Shown here: piece after piece, positions 23,380 through 31,732 of the stretch
Layout: every line of letters starts with the position of its first letter
Numbering within the stretch: the stretch's first letter is position 1
Source of the DNA: an uncultured Bacteroidales bacterium
GTDB taxonomy: Bacteria > Bacteroidota > Bacteroidia > Bacteroidales > Bacteroidaceae
Assembly: GCA_902801325.1 (NCBI GenBank)
Contig: CADCHQ010000001.1
Location: forward strand, 62,001-126,000
Direction of reading: 5' to 3'
DNA: 64,000 bases
Position numbers and translations under genes: made by a program
Notes under the pieces: generated by a model
What the model was told of the DNA's origin: nothing
Database searches by the model: none
The model's input: the letters and a program-made list of their open reading frames with translations, nothing else

Positions 23380-24306
23380 TTAGAACCACGATTTACGCTT
23401 GAAGTACCAGAAGAATAGTACCGTGGTGACCAAACAAAGCACAAGAGCGATAGGGAAACCCAGTGTCCAAGACTCCATGCCGTTGATAAGGTTCATACCA
23501 AACAAACTGGCTATCAATGTGGGGAACATCAGGATAATGGAGATGCTTGTCAGCATCTTCATGACCTTCGACATATTATTATTAATAATGTTGGCGTAGG
23601 TCTCCATCGTAGATTCCAGAATGTTGGAATATATGTTCGTGGTCTCTCGTGCCTGACTCATCTCGATGTTGACGTCCTCAATCATATCAGCATCCAGTTC
23701 GTCGACAGGCAGTTTGAATTTCAGTTTCGACAATAAGTTCTCATTACCACGAATGGAAGTAACAAAATATGTCAGGCTATCCTGCAATCGCGAAAGGGCA
23801 ACAAGATCTACGTTATCTACATTCTTGTCCAAGTTCTGCTTTGCCTTTTCGATGCGAGCTGAGATTTGCTTCAGACGCTTCAGATACCACACTGCCGACG
23901 AAAGGAACAAGCGGAACACCATGTCCACCGAGTCGGTAAATCCCAACCCGCGTTTCTGCTGATAGGTGACAAAGTCTATCATCATGTTCGTCTCGAAGTT
24001 GCACAAAGTGATGCACACATCTCCTTTCAGGATAATACCCAAAGGGATGGTAGTGTACGGCGTGCGCGACTTCACTTCCTTGACATAGGGAATACGCAGG
24101 ATGATAAGAATCCATCCTTCGTCGATGTCATAACGGGCACGCTCGTCGGTATCCGCAATGTCCGAGATGTAATAATCGGGCACATGCAGGTCGTTTAGCA
24201 GGAAATTGATGTCGTCCTGTGAGGGACAAGTCACTTGAACCCAGCAATTGGGTTCCCATTGTTCGATGGTACGCAGACCACGATTCGTGTTCCAGAATGT
24301 AAGCAT
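23380..24306 (-). CDS. corA: CorA-type magnesium/divalent cation channel
   Basis: The 308-residue protein has the CorA architecture. A soluble alpha/beta and helical cytoplasmic domain (about 1-245) is followed by two C-terminal membrane helices, with the pore signature GMN in ASLFGMNLING and the usual basic end FWYFKRKSWF. It imports Mg2+ (also Co2+ or Ni2+). It is preceded by a leader of about 150 nt with a strong hairpin (24353-24386). Starts at MLTFWNTNRG. Confidence 0.93.
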   Translation of the reverse strand: MLTFWNTNRGLRTIEQWEPNCWVQVTCPSQDDINFLLNDLHVPDYYISDIADTDERARYDIDEGWILIILRIPYVKEVKSRTPYTTIPLGIILKGDVCITLCNFETNMMIDFVTYQQKRGLGFTDSVDMVFRLFLSSAVWYLKRLKQISARIEKAKQNLDKNVDNVDLVALSRLQDSLTYFVTSIRGNENLLSKLKFKLPVDELDADMIEDVNIEMSQARETTNIYSNILESTMETYANIINNNMSKVMKMLTSISIILMFPTLIASLFGMNLINGMESWTLGFPIALVLCLVTTVLFFWYFKRKSWF

Positions 24307-24752
24307 TGGCCTTTCCTCCTTGTGTTTTTTGAGAGAGAGAAATGAAGTTACAGGGAGGGTGGCCTTCTCGGATTCCCACCCTACCCTAAGCGTCTATCAT
24401 TCTCCGCCGGATAGTCGTCCATAGTGGTTTTATTTGTGTTAATTGGTTAAATTCTCGACAAAGGTACGATTAAGTGAGCAAAATGCCAAATTTTGGAGCA
24501 GCGAATGCAGAGAAATGCAAGCATTTTTTTGCTGAGTCGTGACAAAATAAGACCGATAGGTCAAATTTGGAGCAGTGAATGCAGAGAAATGCAAGCATTT
24601 TTTTGCTAAGTCGCGACAAAATAAGACCGATAGGTCAAATTTTTGAGTATTTTCGAGCGAGAGTACTTTCGAACGAAGTTCAAAGCTACGATTAAGAGAG
24701 CAAAACAAGACCAATAGATCAATTGAAGCAGATGTTGAAAGGTGTGAGAACA
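24307..24752. other. Intergenic stretch between corA and metallophosphoesterase genes
   Basis: This 446-bp gap holds the corA leader with a hairpin at 24353-24386 (GGGAGGGTGG paired with CCACCCTACCC, one mismatch) and the tandem 75-bp repeat at 24488-24636. It also holds a further AAGACCAATAGATCAATTG word near 24706. No credible gene is present. The hairpin is upstream of corA on its own strand and could be a regulatory leader, but I see no match to a known Mg riboswitch. Confidence 0.5.
24488..24636. repeat. Tandem duplication of a 74-75-bp unit
   Basis: Copy 1 (24488-24562) and copy 2 (24563-24636) are nearly identical. Each starts AAATTTGGAGCAG and ends TAAGACCGATAGGTC, with a TGCAAGCATTTTTTTGC segment in the middle. 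Related words (AAGACCAATAGGTCAATAG; GCAATGCCAAATTT) recur at about 27653-27760, so this is a dispersed intergenic family. Confidence 0.75.
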
Positions 24753-25721
24753 TCAAACGAACAATACTTCGCGACCATGAAAGAGGAAGTTCCCCGCCAC
24801 AAGGTATTCGCGACAACTAGGCGAAAACTGATCCTCGGCAGTAATGTGCTCATGTCCCGCAAGAATACAACGCAGGAGGGGTTCTCTCTTTAAATAGTTA
24901 ATGAAATCTCGCGTAACAAGGTCCTCACACTGGCGACGATAGTCTCCGTCAGGCTTAGGCAGATTATGATAGGTCAGCTTTCCCTTATCACGCCAAAAGC
25001 GGACGGTTGCACGCCAGAGATTGTCGGTGAAGAACGGAACATGCATACACAAGACTATGGGGAATCCCTTCTCCGCCTCCTTAAGGAAAAGATTAACCTG
25101 AGTTTCAGTCACATAACCATAGACATCGTCCAATGTAATGAAATTCACGCCATTGGCCACTTGACTTTGGAAACTAACGTCAAAGGGATATATGCTCTGA
25201 AGGATGCCACGTGTATTATCCTTATATTTTTCGTTCTTTTCCTCTTTAGGCTCACTCAGCCACATATCAGTACTGAACTCATGATTGCCCATTGAACCAA
25301 AAACACCCTCACCAAAGAACTTCTTCACAAGGTCAAAGTTTGCCTCGCTCTGCCAGTCGATGAGGTCGCCCGTATGAACCACATAGTCCACATGCTGCTT
25401 TGCCCATGCCAGCGCATCGCGCAATGCCTCTTCCTGCCGACCGCCAAAGGTAGTTGTTCGACTACCGCGCAACTGTTGCTTTTTCTCATTCTCGTGGTCG
25501 TAAGTTGCTGTTAGGTGTGTGTCGGAGAGATGGAGCACTGAGAACGGCTTCTCCAATCCAATCTCCACAGTTGCATAACTTAGTGACAATCGTTCGTATT
25601 GCCCTCGATTGGGGAATACTGCAGGGTTGTCTTCGGCCAATATTGGCAAGCGCGAAGTTGCAATGAGAGCCCCTACTCCCGCCATTCGCTTGATAAAAGT
25701 TCTTCTGTCCATATTCTTCAT
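24753..25721 (-). CDS. Tat-exported metallophosphoesterase
   Basis: The 322-residue protein begins with a twin-arginine signal (DRRTFIKRMAGVGALIATS), so it is probably folded before export. The calcineurin-like phosphoesterase domain shows LHLSDTHLT, VVHTGDLIDW, GSMGNHEF, CMHVPF and AGHEH, the full metal-binding set. It would hydrolyse a phosphoester in the periplasm or at the surface. The substrate is unknown. Start at 25721, or at the methionine of MDRRTF (25712). It is monocistronic by spacing. Confidence 0.9.
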   Translation of the reverse strand: MKNMDRRTFIKRMAGVGALIATSRLPILAEDNPAVFPNRGQYERLSLSYATVEIGLEKPFSVLHLSDTHLTATYDHENEKKQQLRGSRTTTFGGRQEEALRDALAWAKQHVDYVVHTGDLIDWQSEANFDLVKKFFGEGVFGSMGNHEFSTDMWLSEPKEEKNEKYKDNTRGILQSIYPFDVSFQSQVANGVNFITLDDVYGYVTETQVNLFLKEAEKGFPIVLCMHVPFFTDNLWRATVRFWRDKGKLTYHNLPKPDGDYRRQCEDLVTRDFINYLKREPLLRCILAGHEHITAEDQFSPSCREYLVAGNFLFHGREVLFV

Positions 25722-26081
25722 GATGGGAACAAAGATACAAATTAGCGAGGACAGGACAAAACAAACTCATTTGTTTTTGTGTCGAGTGATAACGCAAGCA
25801 ACTTACAATTTCCCAACCTAACCATCAAGTTTCCGTCAAAAGTTTGAAGGATTATTGACGGTTATTTGTGTCGTGATGAAGAAAAAGGTTCGAAGCAAGA
25901 TGCTCCTAAGGGGTTCTTGACGAAGCCTTAGGAGCATCGAGGAAAAGCCTTAGAGGTTATTTGCTAAGGTATGGTTTGAAGGCGGTTGATGCACGCATCA
26001 CTTTGTCCTCGCTACTTGATGTATTGACTTCGTCGATACTTGGCGCGACTCGGCAATGCTCAAACGAGTTTGGCATTGCAC
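25722..26081. repeat. Intergenic gap with two strong inverted repeats
   Basis: A perfect 13-bp inverted repeat (GATGCTCCTAAGG at 25899-25911 and CCTTAGGAGCATC at 25926-25938, 14-nt loop) lies in the middle. A second hairpin (26053-26079, GCAATGC-CAAA paired with TTTG-CATTGC) directly follows the stop codon of the CoA-transferase gene. The latter has no T-run but is well placed to end that transcript. No gene is seen. AAGCCTTAG words resemble those around 16500. Confidence 0.65.
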
Positions 26082-27596
26082 TCACTGCTTCAAGTATTCT
26101 GCCCAGTCGGTCAGGCGCATGTCGCCCTTGCGCAGGAAGGTGTCGTGCATGGCGAAGGCAGCCGAGAGGCAGTGGTGGGTGTGCCCGCCGTTCTTCTGGG
26201 CGTACTTCAGATAGTCGCGCAGCATGGGCTGGTAGTCGGGATGGGCCACCTTGATGAGTTCCTCCGACTTCTGCATGTCGCTCTTGTGACGCAGGTCGGC
26301 TACACCATACTCAGTAATGACAGCATCCACGAAATGGTTCGTGTGGTCGATGTGGCTGGCGAAAGGAACGATGCTCGAGATTGCTCCGCCCTTGGTGGTA
26401 GAGCCGCAGGTGAAGATGGAGAGGTATGCATTGTTGGTGAAGTCGGCGCTACCACCAATACCGTTCATCATCTTCGTACCGCAAATCTTCGTGGAGTTAA
26501 CGTGTCCATAGAGGTCAACCTCGATAGCGGTATTCAGAGAGCAAACGCCTATGCGTGCGATGACCTCGGGATTATTCGAAATCTCGGAGGGACGAAGTAC
26601 GAGCTTATCGCGGAAGAAGTCCATATCGCGATAGATGCCCTTCATGCACTCGTTGGTAACGGTCAGAGAGCAGGCAGATGCAGAAAGCACACGACCCTCA
26701 CGCATGAGCTGAACAGGAGCATCCTGAAGCACCTCGGTGTAGATGTTGAAGTTGGGAACTTCAGTTGAGTGACCCAGTGCGCCCAATACTGCGTTTGCAC
26801 CACTGCCCACACCGCTCTGCAGGTTGAGGAACGTGGGAGGAATCTTCCCCTCGCGCATGTTCTGCACCAGGAAGTCGGCCACGTTCTGACCAATCTGCGT
26901 GGTGATGGGATCGGGATCCTTAAACGAACGAGCCTCATCAGGTACATTGCCTTCTACTACACCAATGATTCGACTGGCATCAACCTCAATATAGGGCTTA
27001 CCAATGCGGTCACCTGGGTGACAGATCATAACGGGCTTGCGGAAGGGGTGGTCTTCTATCTCATACACGTCGTGCATACCCATTCCACTACGCTCGTGGA
27101 AGGCATTCAGTTCGATGATGATGCCCTCAGTGGCCAAACGGCAAACGGTGGGTGCAATGCCACCGGCAGCAGTCAGGTAGATGTGCGCCTTATCGCCTAC
27201 CTTCTCCACAGCACAAGCCTCGATAATAGCCCAGTTGACAGGACCAAGATAGCCCTGACGAATCTGAGTGGCCATGTTCGAGAGGTTGAGGTCGCTGTAG
27301 TTCAGCTCATTCATGTTCACGTGCTTGCGGAAATCGGGGTTCGTGGTGTAAGGAGCACGGAAGTCAATAGCATGGGCATTGGACAGGTCACCATCGGTGC
27401 TCTGTCCTGTCGATGCACCCGTGAAGATGCTAATCTTGTAGGGGCGTCCTGCAGCATGCTCTGCCTCGGCAAGCTTTGCTACCTCTGCCGTCACCATCTT
27501 TGCCGTACCGGCAGGTGTAAATCCACTGAGGCCTATGGTTTGGCCATTCTTAATCATCGCTGCAGCTTCGGCAGCAGTAAGTCTATTGAAACTCAT
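26082..27596 (-). CDS. Acetyl-CoA hydrolase/transferase (probable succinate CoA-transferase)
   Basis: The 504-residue class I CoA-transferase-family protein carries GLSGFTPAGTAKMVTAEVA near the N-terminus, PTFLNLQSGVGSGANAVLGALG and the glutamate motif NIYTEVLQD, whose Glu forms the CoA thioester in this family. It ends with GGHTHHCLSAAFAMH. In Bacteroidales such enzymes move CoA between succinate, acetate or propionate during succinate and propionate fermentation. Exact substrate pair is not set by sequence. A TAACTTTG box lies about 41 bp upstream. It is monocistronic. Confidence 0.9.
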   Translation of the reverse strand: MSFNRLTAAEAAAMIKNGQTIGLSGFTPAGTAKMVTAEVAKLAEAEHAAGRPYKISIFTGASTGQSTDGDLSNAHAIDFRAPYTTNPDFRKHVNMNELNYSDLNLSNMATQIRQGYLGPVNWAIIEACAVEKVGDKAHIYLTAAGGIAPTVCRLATEGIIIELNAFHERSGMGMHDVYEIEDHPFRKPVMICHPGDRIGKPYIEVDASRIIGVVEGNVPDEARSFKDPDPITTQIGQNVADFLVQNMREGKIPPTFLNLQSGVGSGANAVLGALGHSTEVPNFNIYTEVLQDAPVQLMREGRVLSASACSLTVTNECMKGIYRDMDFFRDKLVLRPSEISNNPEVIARIGVCSLNTAIEVDLYGHVNSTKICGTKMMNGIGGSADFTNNAYLSIFTCGSTTKGGAISSIVPFASHIDHTNHFVDAVITEYGVADLRHKSDMQKSEELIKVAHPDYQPMLRDYLKYAQKNGGHTHHCLSAAFAMHDTFLRKGDMRLTDWAEYLKQ

Positions 27597-27953
27597 TGTA
27601 AGGTTTAATGTTTGGTTTTTTATCTTTAACGGGTGACAAAGTTAGTGAAAATCGAGCGCAATGCCAAATTTAAAGCGATATAATGCATTCAAAAGATCAA
27701 AAGGGCAGACTTGTATGCATTTTTGATTTATTGGAGGCATAAGACCAATAGGTCAATAGCAAAGCTACGTCGCTTTAAATTTGAGGATTGCCGAGATGCA
27801 TCCTATTTTCGAGACTTAAGTCTCAAAGATCCTCATCCAACCTACATTTCTTAAAAATGTATAAAACTCACCTTTTTACTCATATTAACATATTTCCGTG
27901 CAATACATCCCGTTTTCTTCATTATATTTGCGACGACTATTAAACCTGAAACA
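27597..27953. other. Intergenic gap between divergent CoA-transferase and serpin genes
   Basis: The gap contains the -7 box of the CoA-transferase gene (TAACTTTG, minus strand, 27637-27644) and a GCAATGCCAAATTT word with an AAGACCAATAGGTCAAT word (about 27653-27765) related to the repeats before corA. It also has a perfect 14-bp palindrome GAGACTTAAGTCTC (27811-27824) and a TATATTTG box (27923-27930) 24 bp before the serpin start. No gene is seen. Confidence 0.55.
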
Positions 27954-29267
27954 ATGAAAACAAGTTTGATTGGAATAATTATCTTAGGAAATATGATGCT
28001 ATCATGCAATTCTTCAGCAGAGTCTTCTAATAATGGCGAATTCAAGTCGAACGATGACGGAGTGACAGTTGACATGCCCACAAACCCTGCTCCCATTGAA
28101 TTAACGCAAGCCCAAAGAGTCTTTGCTTCAGACAACAATCAGTTCACACTGAACTTCCTTAAGAAAGCGAACGAAGTCGACCGCTCTGGCAAGAGCTTCA
28201 TCTATTCTCCTTTGAGCATTACCTACGTCTTGGGTATGGTGAACGATGCCGCCGAAGGGAAAACACGGAAGGAACTGGAGCAGACATTGGGCTTCCACGA
28301 AGGGGGCATTGAGGCCGTGAACAAGTATTGCAAGACCTTAATCGAGAACCTGCCTAACGTCGACAAGAATGCCCAGCTGAACATTGCCAATGCCATCTTT
28401 GTAAACAAGCAATATGCCTTGAAAACGCAGTTCCAGCAGGACATGCAGCAGTACTATCACGCCAAGGCCGAATCGCTCGACTTCAGTTCACCATCCATCC
28501 TTTCCCACATCAACGGATGGTGCAATGAGAAGACCAAAGGAATGATTCCAAAGATATTGGACGAGACCGACCCTTCCATCATATCCTATCTGCTGAACGC
28601 CATCTATTTCAAGGCCAACTGGGCTTCGAAGTTCGATGAACGGGACACCCAGATTGAGACCTTCGCCACAGCAGACGGGGATGTACAGTTGCCTTTGATG
28701 CACAAATCCATGCTCATCAACTATGTAAAGAACAACACCTATGCCGCAGTCGACATCCCCTATGGCAACAATATGTGGAGCATGTGCGTGATGCTGCCCG
28801 AAAGGGGGAAAACCACCGACGACATCATCGCCCTATTGGCAAAAAACGGGTGGACGGCCGATTATTCGAATAAGAACCCATTGAACGACGCCCAACAGTA
28901 TAGGGTCGACCTTAAACTGCCCCGCTTCGAAACGACATCAGACACTGAGGATTGTGACGGTGGACTCATCGGATTGCTACAGCCTATGGGCATCCAACAA
29001 ATCTTCAATCCCAGTTCCTCCCAAGTGCCCAACATGTGCAAACAAGGGAACGTCTTCATCAGCATGATGCGACAAAAGGCCGCTATCAAGGTCAACGAAA
29101 AGGGTTCCGAGGCCGCAGCTGTAACAATAGGGGGAGTCAGACTGACATCAGCAAGGCCAGTGGAATACCCCACAGCCATCTTCCATGCCAATCGACCCTT
29201 TGTCTATGTTATCCGCGAACGCTCGTCAGGCGTCATCCTCTTCGTCGGCAAGTTTACGGGCAAATGA
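27954..29267 (+). CDS. Serpin family lipoprotein
   Basis: The 437-residue protein has a lipoprotein signal with the lipobox MLSC (Cys18), a Ser/Asn-rich linker and a full serpin domain (about 60-437). Family hallmarks include FIYSPLSITYVLGMVNDAAEGKT, ANAIFVNKQYALK and the hinge KVNEKGSEAAAVT. The reactive-centre loop region runs to about RPVEYPTAIFHANRPFVYVI, which matches the conserved FxANRPFxYxI strand. It should act as a suicide inhibitor of serine or cysteine proteases at the cell surface, perhaps against host or competitor enzymes. The promoter box is TATATTTG at 27923-27930. Confidence 0.93.
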   Translation: MKTSLIGIIILGNMMLSCNSSAESSNNGEFKSNDDGVTVDMPTNPAPIELTQAQRVFASDNNQFTLNFLKKANEVDRSGKSFIYSPLSITYVLGMVNDAAEGKTRKELEQTLGFHEGGIEAVNKYCKTLIENLPNVDKNAQLNIANAIFVNKQYALKTQFQQDMQQYYHAKAESLDFSSPSILSHINGWCNEKTKGMIPKILDETDPSIISYLLNAIYFKANWASKFDERDTQIETFATADGDVQLPLMHKSMLINYVKNNTYAAVDIPYGNNMWSMCVMLPERGKTTDDIIALLAKNGWTADYSNKNPLNDAQQYRVDLKLPRFETTSDTEDCDGGLIGLLQPMGIQQIFNPSSSQVPNMCKQGNVFISMMRQKAAIKVNEKGSEAAAVTIGGVRLTSARPVEYPTAIFHANRPFVYVIRERSSGVILFVGKFTGK

Positions 29268-29786
29268 TAAAAGGGCCCTCTCTAATGCGCTAACGCTGGT
29301 GAACGGCCCCTCTCTCTTCCCTCCATAACAGGGCGACTCGTGGCCTTTGTGCCTTTGTTTGAGACGGCGTGAACATAGGTATGACGCCCACCAAGCACAT
29401 GTTCGTGAGCATGCTCGTGAGCGGGTGTGGGAGAGCGAGTGGTTAACAGTTAACAGTTAACAGTTAATTATCCGAGCCCTTGCATGCAGACCTGAGCGGG
29501 GAATGTTAATTTTTATTAATATTTATTATTATATATATTATTATATATATAGATATATAGATATAGATAGGTAGATAGACAGACGAGTGGAAGGCTCGAG
29601 ACGAAGTCTCAAGGGTGAAGGGTTCGAAATTTTAACTGTTAACTGTTAACTGTTAACTAACCCTGGTCATCCCGATATGGCTTAGGTAAGCAAACAGACA
29701 ATTATGGCCCCACCTGTCATCGCGACGAATGGGGCCTGACTAACTAAATCCTTTTCAATGAAAAGCAGTATTGCTTTCTATAGCCC
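29268..29786. repeat. Repeat-rich 519-bp intergenic region
   Basis: Tandem TTAACAG units (about 29444-29468) and their inverse, tandem TTAACTG units (about 29632-29658), flank roughly 165 bp. That DNA contains a long AT stretch (29508-29580) made of TATTATATATA and GATATAGATA repeats and a GAGACGAAGTCTC palindrome (about 29600). The arms could pair as a long hairpin. No gene is visible. It lies between two convergent genes (serpin ends left, TlpA-like ends right), so the structure could block read-through both ways. Confidence 0.6.
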
Positions 29787-31700
29787 TTATTGTAATATCT
29801 TTTTTATCTCTGACTCTATTTCCTTTTTCACATCGTCGCTGAAGCCCGTCTGCTCCCACACACGACGCCCCTGGCGGTCGTAGAGATAGTACTGCGGAAT
29901 GCCGCCTCCGCCGGGAGGCCAAGGCAACTGGCGATACATCGAAGAGGGGATGCGATAGTGCAGTCCGGGAATCTCCAGCACGTGCTCGTTCCATTGGTTC
30001 AAGGGGCTCGATTCGTCAGTGATGTAGATGAAGACGATGTCCCGTCCCTCCAGTTCCTTCTTCAGTGGCTCCATGGCTTGGATGCCGTTCAGACAAGGCC
30101 CGCACCAGGTGGCCCAGAGGTCGAAGAACACAGCCTTGCCGGGGTGCTGACGAACGATGTAATCCAACAGTTCGCTGCCCGGCACGTCGGGTGTCTCCAT
30201 GATGCGGTCCTTGGCCTCGCGCTGCAGTCGTTCGACAAGGACACGAGTGCTGTCGTTGAACGTACGAAGCACGGGTTGGAAGTAAGGATGTACAGTCGCT
30301 ATCACGCTATCCGTTTGCACCTTGCCTTGCTTCATGCGCTTTCCTATCTCTTGTGCATAGGCAAGGGCTTTCGTCATCTCATATACTTCTCCGTGATTGA
30401 GTCCGTTGGCTTCGAGATATTCCAGGAAGGGGGGCATGAGAGGCAGGTAGAACGAACGTCCGTCGCGGAAGAGTTGCAGGTCGCGGGCATGCGAGTCTTC
30501 CAGGGTATAGGTGGCTTTCAGTTTTGATATGGCATCCTCGAAATCAGCATCGCGCATCTTCCAACGAATCGCCCTTGGATAATCGTGCCGTATATTTAAA
30601 TAGACATTATCGACCAATAGCGAGAGGAATTCCTTCTGCCGGCGAGTGTAGTCGGTGCGCTGCATCAGACTTTGCCTCAGAGTGTTGAGATTCTGCCACA
30701 GTTGTTCGCTCCATTCCACGAAGGTCTGTCCGTCGGTGTATGTGGGGATTTCCGGTAGATAACCATGGTTAAGCATTTGGTTCTCCAACAGTGCCTGGTT
30801 GAGGTCGCCAAGGGTACCGCCCAGACGGTAGTAGTCGTGTGCCGATGGCCTGCCTGCGGCAAAATTCTGTTCGCTTGCCACACAGGCATTGGCATCTACT
30901 TCGAGTGTCAGTGTCTCGCCAGGAATCAGGATCATCGGAAAACTGGTACTCAGACCGCTGGGGTCTATATTGCCAAGCCCATTCCAACCGGTGAACAACG
31001 GCTTTGTTGCAGTGTAGGCTGGGTGGCAGTAAACCAGAGTGGAGTCGAGATACTGGGTTCGGCTGTCATAGTTTCCCGTAATGATGTCGCGACTGTAGTC
31101 GCCGACATAATAGATGTTGCCACCTCCGTGCACGGTAATGGTGGCCGTAGCCTCCCCGTGCTTAAGGGCAATAGGTTCCAAAGGGCGCCCGTCATCTACC
31201 CGAGGCTTGTAGGGTGGGATGAGCGAGGGATATAGTTGATTGTCCAGCCTCACGCCGCGGACTTTCCACGAAAGGTCTTTGTCGCCCTCTACATAGTCGA
31301 AGGTCTTGGCACCTTTGGGCAGTGGGTCGAAGTAGAGGACGAGCAGGTCCTGTCGTGCATTCTGGGCATATTCCTTACCCAGTTCAAAGGCTTCGTCCGC
31401 CAAGACGTCTATTCCCTCGTGGGTGAGGATGCGCCCTCGCTGGTAGGCATAGGCCTGTCCGTTGCACTCCAGTCGTGCCCCCGTCATGCTCCAAGCCCGG
31501 CGATGGGCACAATCCATACGGAAATGCACGATGGTCGATTTCTTCGTCAACACGACCTTGATGGGGCACAGGTCACTCGCCGTGCCGCTGAATGCCGGGC
31601 GGTCAATCACCTTGTCCTTGGCCAAAACTGGCAGCGTCAGCAGCATGGCACACAGCATAGTTAACAGCTTCTTCATTTGAATAGTTGATAGTTTCTTCAT
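29787..31700 (-). CDS. Secreted TlpA-like thioredoxin-fold protein
   Basis: The 637-residue protein has a signal peptide (KKLLTMLCAMLLTLPVLA), a large N-terminal region of unknown fold (about 35-480) and a C-terminal TlpA/AhpC-type thioredoxin domain (about 500-637). That domain contains FFDLWATWCGPCLNGIQAM, so the CxxC active site is present. It would act as a periplasmic thiol-disulfide reductase. Such large fusions are frequent in Bacteroidetes. It lies 32 bp after a second TlpA-like gene on the same strand. Start at 31700, or at the internal Met at 31676 directly before the signal peptide. Confidence 0.88.
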   Translation of the reverse strand: MKKLSTIQMKKLLTMLCAMLLTLPVLAKDKVIDRPAFSGTASDLCPIKVVLTKKSTIVHFRMDCAHRRAWSMTGARLECNGQAYAYQRGRILTHEGIDVLADEAFELGKEYAQNARQDLLVLYFDPLPKGAKTFDYVEGDKDLSWKVRGVRLDNQLYPSLIPPYKPRVDDGRPLEPIALKHGEATATITVHGGGNIYYVGDYSRDIITGNYDSRTQYLDSTLVYCHPAYTATKPLFTGWNGLGNIDPSGLSTSFPMILIPGETLTLEVDANACVASEQNFAAGRPSAHDYYRLGGTLGDLNQALLENQMLNHGYLPEIPTYTDGQTFVEWSEQLWQNLNTLRQSLMQRTDYTRRQKEFLSLLVDNVYLNIRHDYPRAIRWKMRDADFEDAISKLKATYTLEDSHARDLQLFRDGRSFYLPLMPPFLEYLEANGLNHGEVYEMTKALAYAQEIGKRMKQGKVQTDSVIATVHPYFQPVLRTFNDSTRVLVERLQREAKDRIMETPDVPGSELLDYIVRQHPGKAVFFDLWATWCGPCLNGIQAMEPLKKELEGRDIVFIYITDESSPLNQWNEHVLEIPGLHYRIPSSMYRQLPWPPGGGGIPQYYLYDRQGRRVWEQTGFSDDVKKEIESEIKKILQ

Positions 31701-31732
31701 TTGTTATGGGTAATTAGATATTCATATAAGTA

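Noticed and set aside
24353..24386. M-box or other magnesium riboswitch before corA
   Set aside because: Only one hairpin is visible and no known conserved core could be matched by eye.
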